Part shown: piece after piece, positions 14,840 to 23,788 of the stretch
How the letters are laid out: the number at the start of each line of letters is the position of its first letter
Position numbering within the stretch: position 1 is the stretch's first letter
From: Pseudomonadota bacterium
GTDB taxonomy: Bacteria; Pseudomonadota; Alphaproteobacteria; Rhizobiales; Beijerinckiaceae
Direction of reading: 5' to 3'
Length of the DNA: 38,135 nucleotides
Assembly: GCA_021813805.1 (NCBI GenBank)
Contig: JAKAJL010000034.1
Span: 1 to 38,135, forward strand
Position numbers and translations under genes: made by a program
The notes under the pieces: generated by a model
What the model was told of the DNA's origin: nothing
Database searches by the model: none
Seen by the model: only the letters and a program-made list of their open reading frames with translations

Positions 14840-17569
14840 ATGAGCACCCGTCAACTCGACCGCGCCTTCAACCCCAGGTCGCTCGCGCTGGTCGGGGCGT
14901 CGGAACGCGCCGGCTCGATCGGACAGGCGGTGCTCGACAATCTGGTCTCCGCCGGATACGCCGGCGCGCTGCATCTCGTCAATCCGCGCCACGAGGAGAT
15001 CGCGGGCCGGCGCTGTTTCCCGCGCCTGCGCGACCTTCCCGAACCGCCCGACCTCGCCATCGTGGTCGCGCCGAAGGGGGCGGTCGAGGACATCGTCCAG
15101 GAAGCCGCCGATCTCGCGATTCCGGCCGCCATCGTCATGACCGACGACCCCAAGCCGGGGGCCGATTCCCTGTTCCAGCATCTGCGCGCCATCGCCCGGC
15201 GCGGCGGCATCCGCATTTTCGGCCCCAATTGCCACGGCGTGATCGCGCCGCGCGTGAAACTGAACGCCAGCCTTCTGGCGCAGCCGGCGCGCGTCGGCGA
15301 CCTCGCGGTCGTTTCGCAATCGGCGGCGGTGCTGGCCGCCATCGTCGCCTGGGGCCATTCCCGGCAGGTCGGCTTTTCCGGTCTGGCGGCGCTCGGCGAA
15401 ATGGCGGATGTAGATATCGACGACCTGCTCGATTTTTTTGCGCTCGATCCCATGACCCGCGCGATCATGCTCTATGTCGAGCATCTCGAAGACGCCAAAG
15501 GCTTCATGTCGGCGGCCCGCGCCGCCTCGCGGGTCAAGCCGGTGATCGTCGTGCGTTCGGGGCGCCATGAGGCCGCGCGCCGCACCGGCACCCACGCCGG
15601 CAATCTCGCCACCACCGACGACGTCTACGACGCCGCCTTCCGCCGCGCCGGTCTGTTGCGCGTTCCCACCATCGACGCCCTGTTCGACGCGGCGGAGGCG
15701 CTCGGGCGCATAAAACCCTTCAGTGGCGAAAGGCTCGCGGTCATCGCCAATGGCCGCGGCGTCGGGTTCCTCGCCATCGACCAGTTGCTCGACCTCGGCG
15801 GCAAGCTCGCCGACATCGCGCCCGCGGCGCGCGATACGCTGCGATCCCTCCTGCCGGAACGCTGGAGCGGCGCCCAGCCGATCGAACTCGCCGCCGACGC
15901 TTCCCCAGCCGATTACGGCCAGACGCTTTCGCTCGTGCTGCAGGATAAGGCGAATGACGCAGCGCTGGTCATTCACGCGCCGACCCTGCTCGCCGACAGC
16001 CAGGAAATCGCCAAGGCGACCGTCGAGGCGGTGAAAAAGCATCGCCGCGCCGCGATCACTCCCAAGCCGGTCTTCGTCGTCTGGTATGGCGCGGACCCGG
16101 CCATCGACCATATTTTCGAGGAAGCGCGCATTCCCCATTACGAGCGCGGCGCCGTCGCCGGCTTCATGCATATGGTGAAATGGCGCAAGGCGCGCGAGGC
16201 GCTGATGGCGGCCCCGCCCTCGCTGCCCGTGGATTTCGCGCCCAACGTGTCCAAGGCGCGCGCCGTGATCCAGCAGGCGATCGCGCGCGGCGAAAGATGG
16301 CTCGCGCCGGTCGAGATCAGCGCCCTGCTCGAAGCCTATGACATTCCGATCGCGCCCGCCCGCCTCGCCCGCACGCCGGAAGAGGCGGCGGAGGTGGCGC
16401 GGCTGGTGCTCGGACGCTTCGGCGGCTGCGTGGTGAAGATCATGTCGCGCGACATCGTCCACAAATCCGACCTCGGCGGAGTCGCGCTCGACCTGCGCAC
16501 CGTCGAGCAGGTCGTGGAGGCGACGAAGAAAATGCTCGACCGCGTCGCCGCCGAGGCGCCGCACGCCCATGTCGCCGGCGTGACCATCCACCCCATGGTG
16601 CGGCGCCCCCACGCCCGCGAACTGGTGATGGGTCTCACCGACGACCCGACCTTCGGCCCGGTGATCGTGTTCGGTCGCGGCGGCAAGGCGGTCGAGGTCA
16701 TCAACGACAAGGCGCTCGCCCTGCCCCCGCTCGACCTGTCGCTGGCGCGCGGCCTGATCGAACAGACCCGCGTGGTGCGGGCCCTGCGCGATTATCGCGA
16801 CATTCCGGCGGCGGACATCGACGCCGTCGCGCTGCTTCTGGTCAAATTGTCCCAGCTTTCCGCCGACATTCCCGAAATCCGCGAGCTGGAGTTCAATCCG
16901 GTGCTGGCGGATTCGGACGGCGTGGTGGTGGTGGACGCGCGCGCCTCCGTCTCGCCCTCGGAAGGGCGGACGCTGGCCGGCTGCAATCCCCGCTTCGCCA
17001 TCGCGCCCTATCCCAAGGCGCAGGAGCGCCGAATCGAACTGAAAAACGGGACGGCGGTGCAATTACGCCCGGTGCGGCCGGAAGACGAGGAGATGTACAA
17101 GGTCTTCTTCGCCCATGTCTCGCCGGAAGACATCCGGCTGCGTTTTTTCGCGCCGGTGAAGGAATTCTCCCACGCCTTCATCGCCCGCCTGATCCAGATC
17201 GACTATGCGCGTTCCTTCGTCTGCGTCGCGGTCGAGGAACAGACCGGCCTGATGCTCGGCGTGGTGCGGCTGATGCTCGACGCCGACCACGAGCATGGCG
17301 AATATGCGATCCTGCTGCGCTCCGACCTCAAGGGCCAGGGCCTCGGCTGGAAGCTGATGAAATATATGATCGAATTCGCGCGCGACGAGGGCGTGAAAGT
17401 CGTCGAGGGCCAGGTGCTCAGCGAGAACCACGCCATGCTGTCGATGAACCAGGCGCTTGGCTTCCACATCGAGGACGACCCGGCCGAGCCCAACGTCAAG
17501 AAGGTCACGCTGGACCTGACGATTCCCCCGACCGAGGCCGACGCAAACCCGGACGCGGATCTCGACTGA
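14840..17569 (+). CDS. NDP-forming acyl-CoA synthetase fused to GNAT acetyltransferase (Pat-like)
   Basis: A 909-residue protein with the architecture of protein lysine acetyltransferase Pat/PatZ. Order: CoA-binding domain (about 1-130, LVGASERAGSIG), succinyl-CoA-ligase-like domains (about 140-460), an ATP-grasp domain (about 485-700, with KIMSRDIVHKSDLGGV) and a GNAT domain (about 730-895, LRPVRPEDEEMY, then LRSDLKGQGLGWKLM with the acetyl-CoA loop). Pat acetylates acetyl-CoA synthetase and other metabolic enzymes. The enterobacterial Pat has lost the catalytic histidine of ADP-forming acetyl-CoA synthetase; here His252 is present in the matching segment GTHAGNLATTD, so some ligase activity is possible. 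ATG 14840 follows GGGGAG. queC follows after 111 bases and may or may not be cotranscribed. Confidence 0.92.
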   Translation: MSTRQLDRAFNPRSLALVGASERAGSIGQAVLDNLVSAGYAGALHLVNPRHEEIAGRRCFPRLRDLPEPPDLAIVVAPKGAVEDIVQEAADLAIPAAIVMTDDPKPGADSLFQHLRAIARRGGIRIFGPNCHGVIAPRVKLNASLLAQPARVGDLAVVSQSAAVLAAIVAWGHSRQVGFSGLAALGEMADVDIDDLLDFFALDPMTRAIMLYVEHLEDAKGFMSAARAASRVKPVIVVRSGRHEAARRTGTHAGNLATTDDVYDAAFRRAGLLRVPTIDALFDAAEALGRIKPFSGERLAVIANGRGVGFLAIDQLLDLGGKLADIAPAARDTLRSLLPERWSGAQPIELAADASPADYGQTLSLVLQDKANDAALVIHAPTLLADSQEIAKATVEAVKKHRRAAITPKPVFVVWYGADPAIDHIFEEARIPHYERGAVAGFMHMVKWRKAREALMAAPPSLPVDFAPNVSKARAVIQQAIARGERWLAPVEISALLEAYDIPIAPARLARTPEEAAEVARLVLGRFGGCVVKIMSRDIVHKSDLGGVALDLRTVEQVVEATKKMLDRVAAEAPHAHVAGVTIHPMVRRPHARELVMGLTDDPTFGPVIVFGRGGKAVEVINDKALALPPLDLSLARGLIEQTRVVRALRDYRDIPAADIDAVALLLVKLSQLSADIPEIRELEFNPVLADSDGVVVVDARASVSPSEGRTLAGCNPRFAIAPYPKAQERRIELKNGTAVQLRPVRPEDEEMYKVFFAHVSPEDIRLRFFAPVKEFSHAFIARLIQIDYARSFVCVAVEEQTGLMLGVVRLMLDADHEHGEYAILLRSDLKGQGLGWKLMKYMIEFARDEGVKVVEGQVLSENHAMLSMNQALGFHIEDDPAEPNVKKVTLDLTIPPTEADANPDADLD

Positions 17570-17680
17570 CCCGCCCAACCGCATTCCCTGTCCCGAACAG
17601 CGGACGCCGGATTTTGCCTGTCGACGCAATTGGCAAAGTCCTCCCGGCCAGTGTAGGCAAGACCTTTCCGGAGGTGACCC

Positions 17681-18370
17681 ATGGCGCTCGTTCTGTTTTC
17701 CGGCGGGCAGGATTCGACGACTTGTCTCGCTTGGGCTCTGGAGCGTTTCGAGCGGGTCGAGACGATCGGATTCGACTATGGCCAGCGCCATCGCGTCGAA
17801 CTCGGCCAGCGCGCGGTCTTGCGCGAGGCGCTCGCGGGGCTGAAGCCGGACTGGGGGCAAAAACTCGGCCCCGATCATGTTCTGGAGCTTTCCGCGCTTG
17901 GCGCAATCTCCGACACCGCGCTCACCTCCACAAAGGCGATCGAAATGGGCGAGCAAGGTCTGCCCAACACGTTCGTGCCCGGCCGCAACCTCATCTTTCT
18001 GACCTTCGCGGCGGCGCTCGCCTATCGGCGCGGGTTGAAAGGCATTGTTGGCGGCATGTGCGAGACCGATTTTTCCGGCTATCCCGATTGCCGCGACGAC
18101 GCGATCAAGGCCATGCAGGTGGCGCTCAACATCGGCATGGAAAGCCGCTTCGTGCTCGAGACGCCGCTGATGTGGCTCGACAAGGCGCAGACCTGGGCGC
18201 TGGCGCAGGAACTCGGCGGCGACGGGTTGGTCGAGGCGATCGTCGAACACAGCCACACATGCTACCTCGGCGACCGCGGCGCACGCCACGCCTGGGGGCA
18301 TGGCTGCGGCCAATGCCCGGCCTGCGTCCTGCGCGCCCAGGGTTTCGCGAGGTGGAAGACGGGTAAATAA
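17681..18370 (+). CDS. queC: 7-cyano-7-deazaguanine synthase
   Basis: A 229-residue PP-loop enzyme that converts 7-carboxy-7-deazaguanine to preQ0 with ATP and ammonia, in queuosine tRNA modification. SGGQDSTT (residues 7-14) is the PP-loop. [18 protein letters not shown] and the zinc-site cysteines in HTCYLG and GCGQCPAC near the C-terminus are all present, as is the conserved [23 protein letters not shown] precedes ATG 17681. queD, queE and queF are not in the window, so the pathway is dispersed. Confidence 0.96.
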   Translation: MALVLFSGGQDSTTCLAWALERFERVETIGFDYGQRHRVELGQRAVLREALAGLKPDWGQKLGPDHVLELSALGAISDTALTSTKAIEMGEQGLPNTFVPGRNLIFLTFAAALAYRRGLKGIVGGMCETDFSGYPDCRDDAIKAMQVALNIGMESRFVLETPLMWLDKAQTWALAQELGGDGLVEAIVEHSHTCYLGDRGARHAWGHGCGQCPACVLRAQGFARWKTGK

Positions 18371-18500
18371 GCGAGGCCAGCGGGCGCTTCCCTGCGTTCG
18401 TCCAGACGGCCCTGCTTCCTCGCTCCTTCGTCTGGAAGGCGGGAAGCTCGCGATCCCAATTGACCGATCGGGAGCGGACTTGGGCCTCGAGCCACATGCA

Positions 18501-18521
18501 TTTTTAGAACTCATCTAAAAA
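18501..18521. promoter_or_regulatory. Candidate Irr box (iron control element)
   Basis: TTTTTAGA-ACTCA-TCTAAAAA is a perfect 8-bp dyad. It contains TTTAGAA-CTC-ATCTAAA, one base from the TTTAGAA-N3-TTCTAAA pattern I recall for the rhizobial iron control element bound by Irr. It lies 83 bases upstream of the first gene of an iron-uptake operon, and irr itself is encoded at 27235-27753. The consensus is from memory and binding is inferred. Confidence 0.65.
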
Positions 18522-18603
18522 GAGGCAATTCGTTTGCCCGGCGTCGGCGCGACTGCGAAAGGTCTGCCTACCGATCCATCTTGTCCTTGAGTTCAAGCCT
18601 TCG

Positions 18604-19497
18604 ATGCCGCCGACCAGACGCTTCTTTCCCTTTTTGCTCGCAACCTTGAGCGCCGCAGCCGCGCCGGAGGCCCTCGCCCAGGAGTTCGCGTCCGGCCGGT
18701 ATTACGAGCTTGAGACTAAATATCTGTTCGGCTTCACGGCCGGCGCCGACATCGGCCTCGAAGGCGAAAACGAGGTCGAATCCGAAACCACCGCCAGCTT
18801 TGGGATGCGCCGTGGCGCGTTTTCCGCGGTGGAGCAGGAATTCGAATACGAGAACGTCCCGACGCAGTTCTGGAACAACGAGTTCTCCCTGCACACCCTT
18901 TGGAACCGGATCGACAATGTCCCCGGGCTCGATAACCGCGACAGCGTGAATTTCTCGGGCTTCTCCTGGAAGTCGAGATTTTCGATCGTCCCGCGTGGAC
19001 CCGGCAACCCATTCGGAGTGATGGTCTGGGTCCAGCCGGAGTGGGGCCGCATCGACGGAACCAGCGGCGTCAACGTGACGACTTTCGCCTTGAATACGGG
19101 TCTCGCCGTCGATACCGAAATCATTCCGAACATGTTCTATGCGGCGGCCAATCTGCTCTACGATCCGGAAATCAGCACGGCGCCGGGCGACCCCGCCTGG
19201 AGCCGAGCCGCGGGCTTCGGCGCCACCGCCGCCATCGCCTACCGCGTCACGCCCAAGGTGACGCTGGGCGGCGGCCTGCAATATTACCGCGACTACGAAG
19301 GGTTCGGCTTCGACACCTACAACGGGTCGGCGCTCTACGCCGGCCCGACCGCCCACATCCAGTTCAATCCGAAGGTGTTTCTCGTCGCCGCCTGGTCCAT
19401 CCAGGTCGCGGGCCACGCCCAGGGCGGGCCGGGCAACCTCAATCTGGCCGATTTCACGCGCCAGATGGCCAGCCTCAAGATGGGCTATGAGTTCTGA
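18604..19497 (+). CDS. Outer-membrane beta-barrel protein in the FTR1 iron operon
   Basis: A 297-residue exported protein of no family I can name. A signal peptide ends near residue 25 (EALAQ). The mature part has alternating amphipathic strands rich in Tyr, Phe, Gly and Asn (SRFSIVPRG, GVMVWVQPEWGRID, NMFYAAANLLYD, KVTLGGGLQYYRDYEGFG), and it ends in Phe (LKMGYEF), as expected for an outer-membrane barrel of roughly 12 strands. It is the first gene after the candidate Irr box, 21 bases before the cupredoxin gene. I infer a role in letting iron or an iron chelate across the outer membrane. ATG 18604 has only a weak ribosome binding site. Confidence 0.8.
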   Translation: MPPTRRFFPFLLATLSAAAAPEALAQEFASGRYYELETKYLFGFTAGADIGLEGENEVESETTASFGMRRGAFSAVEQEFEYENVPTQFWNNEFSLHTLWNRIDNVPGLDNRDSVNFSGFSWKSRFSIVPRGPGNPFGVMVWVQPEWGRIDGTSGVNVTTFALNTGLAVDTEIIPNMFYAAANLLYDPEISTAPGDPAWSRAAGFGATAAIAYRVTPKVTLGGGLQYYRDYEGFGFDTYNGSALYAGPTAHIQFNPKVFLVAAWSIQVAGHAQGGPGNLNLADFTRQMASLKMGYEF

Positions 19498-19518
19498 TTT
19501 TCTTACGGGGAGAAGTAA

Positions 19519-19845
19519 ATGAAAACCGCTCGAATTTCCGCCGTCTTTCTCACGTCCGCGCTGTTTGCGGCGCCCGCAATGGCGCAACAGGTTCAGCTCA
19601 CCCTCAAGGATCATAAATTCTCGCCGGCCCAGCCTCACGCCCCGGCGAACCACGCCTTCACCATTGTGGTGAAAAATCTCGACGCGACCGCGGCGGAATT
19701 CGAAAGCAAGACGCTGCGAGTCGAAAAAGTCGTCGCGCCGGGCGGGGAAATCACCATGCAGATCCGCCCACTCAACGCGGGCCGCTATCATTTCTTCGAC
19801 GATTTCCACCAGGACACGACGGAAGGCGAACTCGTGGTCGAATAG
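19519..19845 (+). CDS. Periplasmic cupredoxin-domain protein of the FTR1 iron system (FtrB-like)
   Basis: A 108-residue secreted protein: signal peptide to about residue 22 (APAMAQ), then a single cupredoxin-like domain (QVQLTLKDHKFSP ... FTIVVKNLDATAAEFES ... VVAPGGEITMQIRP ... GRYHFFDDFHQD). It has no cysteine, so it lacks the blue-copper ligand set; His, Asp and Glu residues near DDFHQD could bind metal. Similar proteins (FtrB of Brucella/Bordetella FtrABCD) work beside an FTR1 permease in ferrous iron uptake. A GGGGAG-type site precedes ATG 19519. The FTR1 gene begins 6 bases after its stop. Confidence 0.85.
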   Translation: MKTARISAVFLTSALFAAPAMAQQVQLTLKDHKFSPAQPHAPANHAFTIVVKNLDATAAEFESKTLRVEKVVAPGGEITMQIRPLNAGRYHFFDDFHQDTTEGELVVE

Positions 19846-19851
19846 GAGCCG

Positions 19852-20688
19852 ATGATGCTGGGCGCGCTGATCATTGTCTTTCGCGAAGTCATCGAGGCCG
19901 GTCTGATCGTCGGCATCGTGCTGGCCGTCACGCGCGGCGTGCCGGGGCGAGGGCTTCATGTCGCCGCTGGCCTCGCGGCGGGCCTGCTCGGCGCGACCCT
20001 TGTCGCCGTTTTCGCCGGAGAACTGGCGGACGCCTTTGCCGGCGCCGGGCAGGAAATTTTCAACGCCGGCGTCCTGGCCCTCGCCGTCGTCATGCTCGCC
20101 TGGCACAATATCTGGATGGCGAGCCATGGCCGCGAAATGGCCGCCAACCTCAAGAGCGTGGGCGCGGCGGTCGCGGAAGGCTCGAGAACGCTCACGGCCT
20201 TGTCGATCGTCGTCGCCGTCGCCGTGCTTCGCGAAGGTTCCGAGGTCGTCCTGTTCCTTTACGGGATCGTTGCGTCGGGCGCCGCGGGTTTCCATGAATT
20301 GCTGCTGGGCGGAATGATCGGGCTTGCGTCGGGCGCGCTGCTGTCCGCCCTGATGTTTCTGGGCCTTGTCGCCATCCCGGCGCGCCATCTTTTTCGTGTC
20401 ACCACGGCGCTGATCACTTTTCTGGCCGCCGGCATGGCCGCGCAATGCGTCGTGTTCCTGCAGCAGGCTGGCTATGTCACGGCGCTGTCGCGAACAGTTT
20501 GGGACACTTCGTCCGTCCTGCCCGACGACAGCCTACCGGGACGTGTTCTCCACACCCTGTTCGGCTATGTCGACCAACCCTCGGGGATGCAGCTGGCCGT
20601 CTATCTGTCGGCGCTCATCGTGATTTTCGTGGCGACGAAACTGGCTTCCCCGCAGCGCGCGAGCCGCAAACAGGTCTCGATGGCTTGA
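19852..20688 (+). CDS. FTR1-family iron permease (FtrC-like)
   Basis: A 278-residue inner-membrane protein with about seven transmembrane segments. Both iron-binding REXXE motifs of the FTR1 family are intact: Arg11-Glu12-Val-Ile-Glu15 in helix 1 and Arg127-Glu128-Gly-Ser-Glu131 in helix 4. It should translocate iron after periplasmic oxidation. TAGGAG precedes ATG 19852; ATG 19855 is an equivalent start. It closes an operon of outer-membrane protein, cupredoxin and permease. The P19 protein (FtrA) and polyferredoxin (FtrD) of the four-gene FtrABCD system are absent, so this is a reduced or variant system. Confidence 0.93.
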   Translation: MMLGALIIVFREVIEAGLIVGIVLAVTRGVPGRGLHVAAGLAAGLLGATLVAVFAGELADAFAGAGQEIFNAGVLALAVVMLAWHNIWMASHGREMAANLKSVGAAVAEGSRTLTALSIVVAVAVLREGSEVVLFLYGIVASGAAGFHELLLGGMIGLASGALLSALMFLGLVAIPARHLFRVTTALITFLAAGMAAQCVVFLQQAGYVTALSRTVWDTSSVLPDDSLPGRVLHTLFGYVDQPSGMQLAVYLSALIVIFVATKLASPQRASRKQVSMA

Positions 20689-20710
20689 GCGCATTCCGCC
20701 GACGGGGTTC

Positions 20711-21430
20711 TTATCGACGGGAACCCGCGCCGGTCGCGGCGGGAACGGTCAGCGACTGACCCGGATAGATCAGGTTCGGATCCCGGATCTTCCCGGAATT
20801 GGACTGGAAAATCGAATCGTAGAGCGCGCCGCGGCCCAGCGTCTCGCGGCTGATCCGCCACAACGTGTCGCCGCGAACCACCCTCCGCGACTCCAGGACG
20901 GGTGCGGCGGGAGTCGCGGAAACGGCGGCTGGCGAAGGCGCGGCTTCCGGCGCAATCGAAAAAGCGGTGAGGTCGCGACGCACGGTCGGGCCGCTCCCGG
21001 CGGGCGATTCAGCGATCAACGCCAGCCGATGCGCGCCGGCGGGAAGGCGGGGAGGCAGCATGACGAATTCTCCCGTCTTCGGGTCGCCTTGCGTCTCGAT
21101 CAGCTTCCGGTCGTTATCGAGCAACGCGACGCGGACGCCCGGCGCGGCGCGTCCCGCGACGACCACATCGCCATTCGGCAGCACGCGAACGACATCGGCG
21201 CGCGGCGCTTCCGGCGTGGCGGACGCCGGCCTTTCGGACGGACGCGGCGCGAGGCCGTCGCTCGCCGGAGGCGAGGCGGCGGCCAGGTTCGCGGCCGGCG
21301 CCGGGCTCGCCGTATCGGGCGCGAGCCGGGCCGGCAATCGCAGGCGCCAGCCGATCGCCAGCGTCGCCACGCACAGGAGCAATGCGACCGAAGTCGCGGC
21401 GGCGCGCCATTGTCCGGCCTTGCTGTACAT
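20711..21430 (-). CDS. Membrane-anchored LysM-domain protein
   Basis: A 239-residue protein. Residues about 8-30 form one N-terminal membrane segment (AAATSVALLLCVATLAIGW), followed by an Ala/Pro-rich linker, an Ig-like fold at about 75-160 (ADVVRVLPNGDVVVAGRAAPGVRVALLDN) and a C-terminal LysM domain at about 180-232 (VVRGDTLWRISRETLG ... IRDPNLIYPGQSLTVP) that should bind peptidoglycan. This layout is common in Rhizobiales, often annotated as a LysM peptidoglycan-binding protein; the exact role is unknown. GGGGAG lies upstream of ATG 21430. It is 115 bases downstream of pheA on the same strand. Confidence 0.9.
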   Translation of the reverse strand: MYSKAGQWRAAATSVALLLCVATLAIGWRLRLPARLAPDTASPAPAANLAAASPPASDGLAPRPSERPASATPEAPRADVVRVLPNGDVVVAGRAAPGVRVALLDNDRKLIETQGDPKTGEFVMLPPRLPAGAHRLALIAESPAGSGPTVRRDLTAFSIAPEAAPSPAAVSATPAAPVLESRRVVRGDTLWRISRETLGRGALYDSIFQSNSGKIRDPNLIYPGQSLTVPAATGAGSRR

Positions 21431-21544
21431 CGGTCTCGAACTCCCCGGGTTCGGCCCCAGGATTCACGGATAAAAGCCGCGGCGGAGCAACAGGTTCCCG
21501 ACTCGGTCGGCGATTTTTTCAAAACCTTTGACGATTGCCCAGGC

Positions 21545-22396
21545 TTAATTGTCTCCGCCGATCCGCTCGCGGAAGGAATGGGCCGGGTAGGCGCCGAGAA
21601 TCCTCACTTCTTCTGAGAAGAACTGCAGTTCCTCCAGAGCCAGCGCGAGGTTGCGGTCTTCCGGATGGCCTTCGACATCGACCAGGAACTGGGTCGCCGC
21701 GAATTCGCCGTTGACCATATAGCTTTCCAGTTTCGTCATGTTGACGCCATTGGTGGCGAAGCCGCCGAGCGCCTTGTAGAGCGCCGCGGGCACGTTGCGC
21801 ACGCGGAAGACAAAAGTGGTGATCATCGGCCCCTCGCCGCGAGGTTCGTCGCGGGGCTCGCGCGAGAGGATCACGAAGCGCGTGGTGTTGTGGTCCTCGT
21901 CCTCGACGAAGCGGGCGAGCACGTCGAGCCCATAGATTTCGGCGGCAAGAAGGGGCGCGAGCGAGGCGCGGGTCTTGTCGCCCCATTCCGCCACCTCGCG
22001 CGCCGAGCCCGCGGTGTCGCCGGTGGTCACCGCCTTGAGATGATATTTCCGGATGATCTTGCGGCATTGGCCCAGTGCATGGACATGGCTGTAAACGCTG
22101 CGCAGATCCTCGATCTTCGCGCCCTTGACGCCGAGCAGGTGGAAATGGATCGGCAGAAAATATTCGCCGATGATGTAAAGGCCGGAATCGGGCAGGAAAT
22201 GATGGATGTCGGCGACGCGGCCAGCGAGCGAATTTTCGATCGGGATCATGCCGAGCTCCGCCCGCCCTTCCGAGATCGCGGCAAAAGCCTCTTCGAAGCT
22301 GGCGCAGGGCAAGGTTTCCCAGCCCGGATAGACATCGGAACAGGCGATATGGGAATTGGCCCCCGGCTCGCCCTGGTAGGCAATGATCTTCTTCAT
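21545..22396 (-). CDS. pheA: Prephenate dehydratase
   Basis: A 283-residue monofunctional prephenate dehydratase, which converts prephenate to phenylpyruvate for phenylalanine synthesis. The catalytic domain (about 1-180) shows [30 protein letters not shown] and the TRF active-site motif in HNTTRFVIL. An ACT domain (about 198-280) follows with the phenylalanine-binding loop [11 protein letters not shown], so feedback inhibition by phenylalanine is expected. Its ATG at 22396 overlaps the kdsB stop by four bases (ATGA), indicating coupled translation. No chorismate mutase domain is fused. Confidence 0.96.
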   Translation of the reverse strand: MKKIIAYQGEPGANSHIACSDVYPGWETLPCASFEEAFAAISEGRAELGMIPIENSLAGRVADIHHFLPDSGLYIIGEYFLPIHFHLLGVKGAKIEDLRSVYSHVHALGQCRKIIRKYHLKAVTTGDTAGSAREVAEWGDKTRASLAPLLAAEIYGLDVLARFVEDEDHNTTRFVILSREPRDEPRGEGPMITTFVFRVRNVPAALYKALGGFATNGVNMTKLESYMVNGEFAATQFLVDVEGHPEDRNLALALEELQFFSEEVRILGAYPAHSFRERIGGDN

Positions 22397-23133
22397 GTCC
22401 TGCCCTTGAGAATGTCTCTCGCCCGCGCGAGATCCTCGGGCGTGTCGACGCCGAGCGGCGCGGCGTCCACGATTTCGACGTCGATGCGCATGCCGGCTTC
22501 GAGCGCGCGCAACTGCTCCAGCTTCTCGCGCTTTTCCAGCGCCGAGGGCGGCAGGGCGACGAATCGCTCCAGCGCCGCGCGGCGATAGGCGTAAAGGCCG
22601 ATATGGTGGAACAAATCGCCCTCGCCCCAGGGCGCGGTCGCGCGGGTGAAATAGAGCGCGCGCAGGCGCGTCGGCGCGATTGGCGCGCCGACCGCCTTGA
22701 CCACATTGGGATTGGTCCGATCGTCCTCGCGCGCGATCCGCGCCGCCAGCGTCGCGATATCGACGGCGGAGTCGGCGAGCGGCGCGAGCGCGGCGCGCAC
22801 GCTTGCCGGCTCGATGGTCGGCAGGTCGCCCTGGAGATTGACGATCACGCCGAAGCGCCGTTCGGGATCGAAAATCTTTAAGGCGGCGGCGATGCGGTCG
22901 GAGCCCGAGGGCAGGCCGGGATCGGTGAGGACCGCCTCGCCGCCGGCCGCGCGCACGGCTTCCGCGATTTCCGGCCCGTCCGCCGCGATCAGGACCGGCC
23001 CGATCCCCGCTGCAATCGCCCGGTGCCAGACCTGGACGATCATCGGCGCGCCGCAAATGTCTGCGAGCGGCTTGTCGGGCAGCCGCGTCGAGGCGCGACG
23101 AGCGGGAATGACGGTGAGGACTTGCTGGGACAT
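22393..23133 (-). CDS. kdsB: 3-deoxy-manno-octulosonate cytidylyltransferase
   Basis: A 246-residue CMP-Kdo synthetase that activates Kdo for lipopolysaccharide inner core. [15 protein letters not shown] (about 8-22), the metal-binding [33 protein letters not shown] and [14 protein letters not shown] are diagnostic. ATG 23133 gives the standard length; an open frame extends to 23199 but adds an unrelated basic tail. It is the first gene of the kdsB-pheA pair, an order often seen in Rhizobiales, and is divergent from the NTF2-like gene. Confidence 0.96.
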   Translation of the reverse strand: MSQQVLTVIPARRASTRLPDKPLADICGAPMIVQVWHRAIAAGIGPVLIAADGPEIAEAVRAAGGEAVLTDPGLPSGSDRIAAALKIFDPERRFGVIVNLQGDLPTIEPASVRAALAPLADSAVDIATLAARIAREDDRTNPNVVKAVGAPIAPTRLRALYFTRATAPWGEGDLFHHIGLYAYRRAALERFVALPPSALEKREKLEQLRALEAGMRIDVEIVDAAPLGVDTPEDLARARDILKGRT

Positions 23134-23326
23134 CGGACGGGCCGCGCGAGAACGTCGCTTTTCCTTGGTTTCGCCGCTTATACGTCTTGTCCCGCGCAAG
23201 GCAAGGCGTTTGTCCGGCTCCGCGGCGCCGCCGTCCCGGCGCGAGCGGAATTTTCGACTTTTCCACTCGCGGCGTCGAAGCTATCCTGCGCCGGTCGAGC
23301 CCTGCCGCTCAACAAGCGGAGCCGCC

Positions 23327-23767
23327 GTGACTTCGAGTGATTTCAGGAATTTTTTTCCCTCCCTCCCGGACCGGTCAACCCATGCCCTCGTCCAGGAAAT
23401 CCTGGCGGCGCGCCACGACCATATGAAATTCCTGGGCTTCGTCCACGACGACGCCGTCTTCACCATGACCGGCGCGATCCTCGATTACCCGTTCAGCGGC
23501 GTCTATCGCGGCAGGGACAATATTCTCGACCTGCTGCGGCGGATCGACGCCGAAATCGAGATGAGCGACCACAGGATTCTCAACCTTATCGTCGATGGCG
23601 ACAGGGTCGGCTTGCGGCGCAGCCTTCGCGTCCGCCATCATGGCACCTCCGCGTCGCGCCGTCTGGTGGTCGGGAACGTCATGACCTTTCGCGACCTGCG
23701 GATCGCGGAACTCTACGAATATGTCGACACCGCCTGGCTGAAACAGCTTTCCGGCGAAGGCGACTGA
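23327..23767 (+). CDS. NTF2/SnoaL-like protein
   Basis: A 146-residue protein with the alpha+beta cone pattern of the NTF2/SnoaL superfamily: N-terminal helices (STHALVQEILAAR), DDAVFTMTGAILDYPFSGVYRGRDNILDLLRRI and strands with VGNVMTFRDLRIAELYEYVDT near the end. Members include small isomerases, hydrolases and binding proteins, and the substrate cannot be predicted. I choose GTG 23327, preceded by GCGGAG, because the conserved helix starts soon after it; an ATG at 23422 would remove the first helices. It stands alone between kdsB (divergent) and the RNA nuclease gene (convergent, 21 bases away). Confidence 0.8.
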   Translation: MTSSDFRNFFPSLPDRSTHALVQEILAARHDHMKFLGFVHDDAVFTMTGAILDYPFSGVYRGRDNILDLLRRIDAEIEMSDHRILNLIVDGDRVGLRRSLRVRHHGTSASRRLVVGNVMTFRDLRIAELYEYVDTAWLKQLSGEGD

Positions 23768-23788
23768 CGGGCGCGGCAAATCCTCGCG

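Noticed and set aside
14777-17062. A 761-codon open frame antisense to the Pat-like gene
   Set aside because: Product has no family resemblance and His/Arg/Asp-rich composition typical of antisense frames in GC-rich DNA; the plus-strand gene is complete and well supported.
18568-20445. A 625-codon open frame antisense to the FTR1 operon
   Set aside because: It lies opposite three recognisable genes and shows no domain of its own.
21498-21520. Hairpin CCGAC-TCG-GTCGG followed by a T-run between pheA and the LysM gene
   Set aside because: The T-run is on the plus strand, where no gene ends nearby; both flanking genes are on the minus strand.
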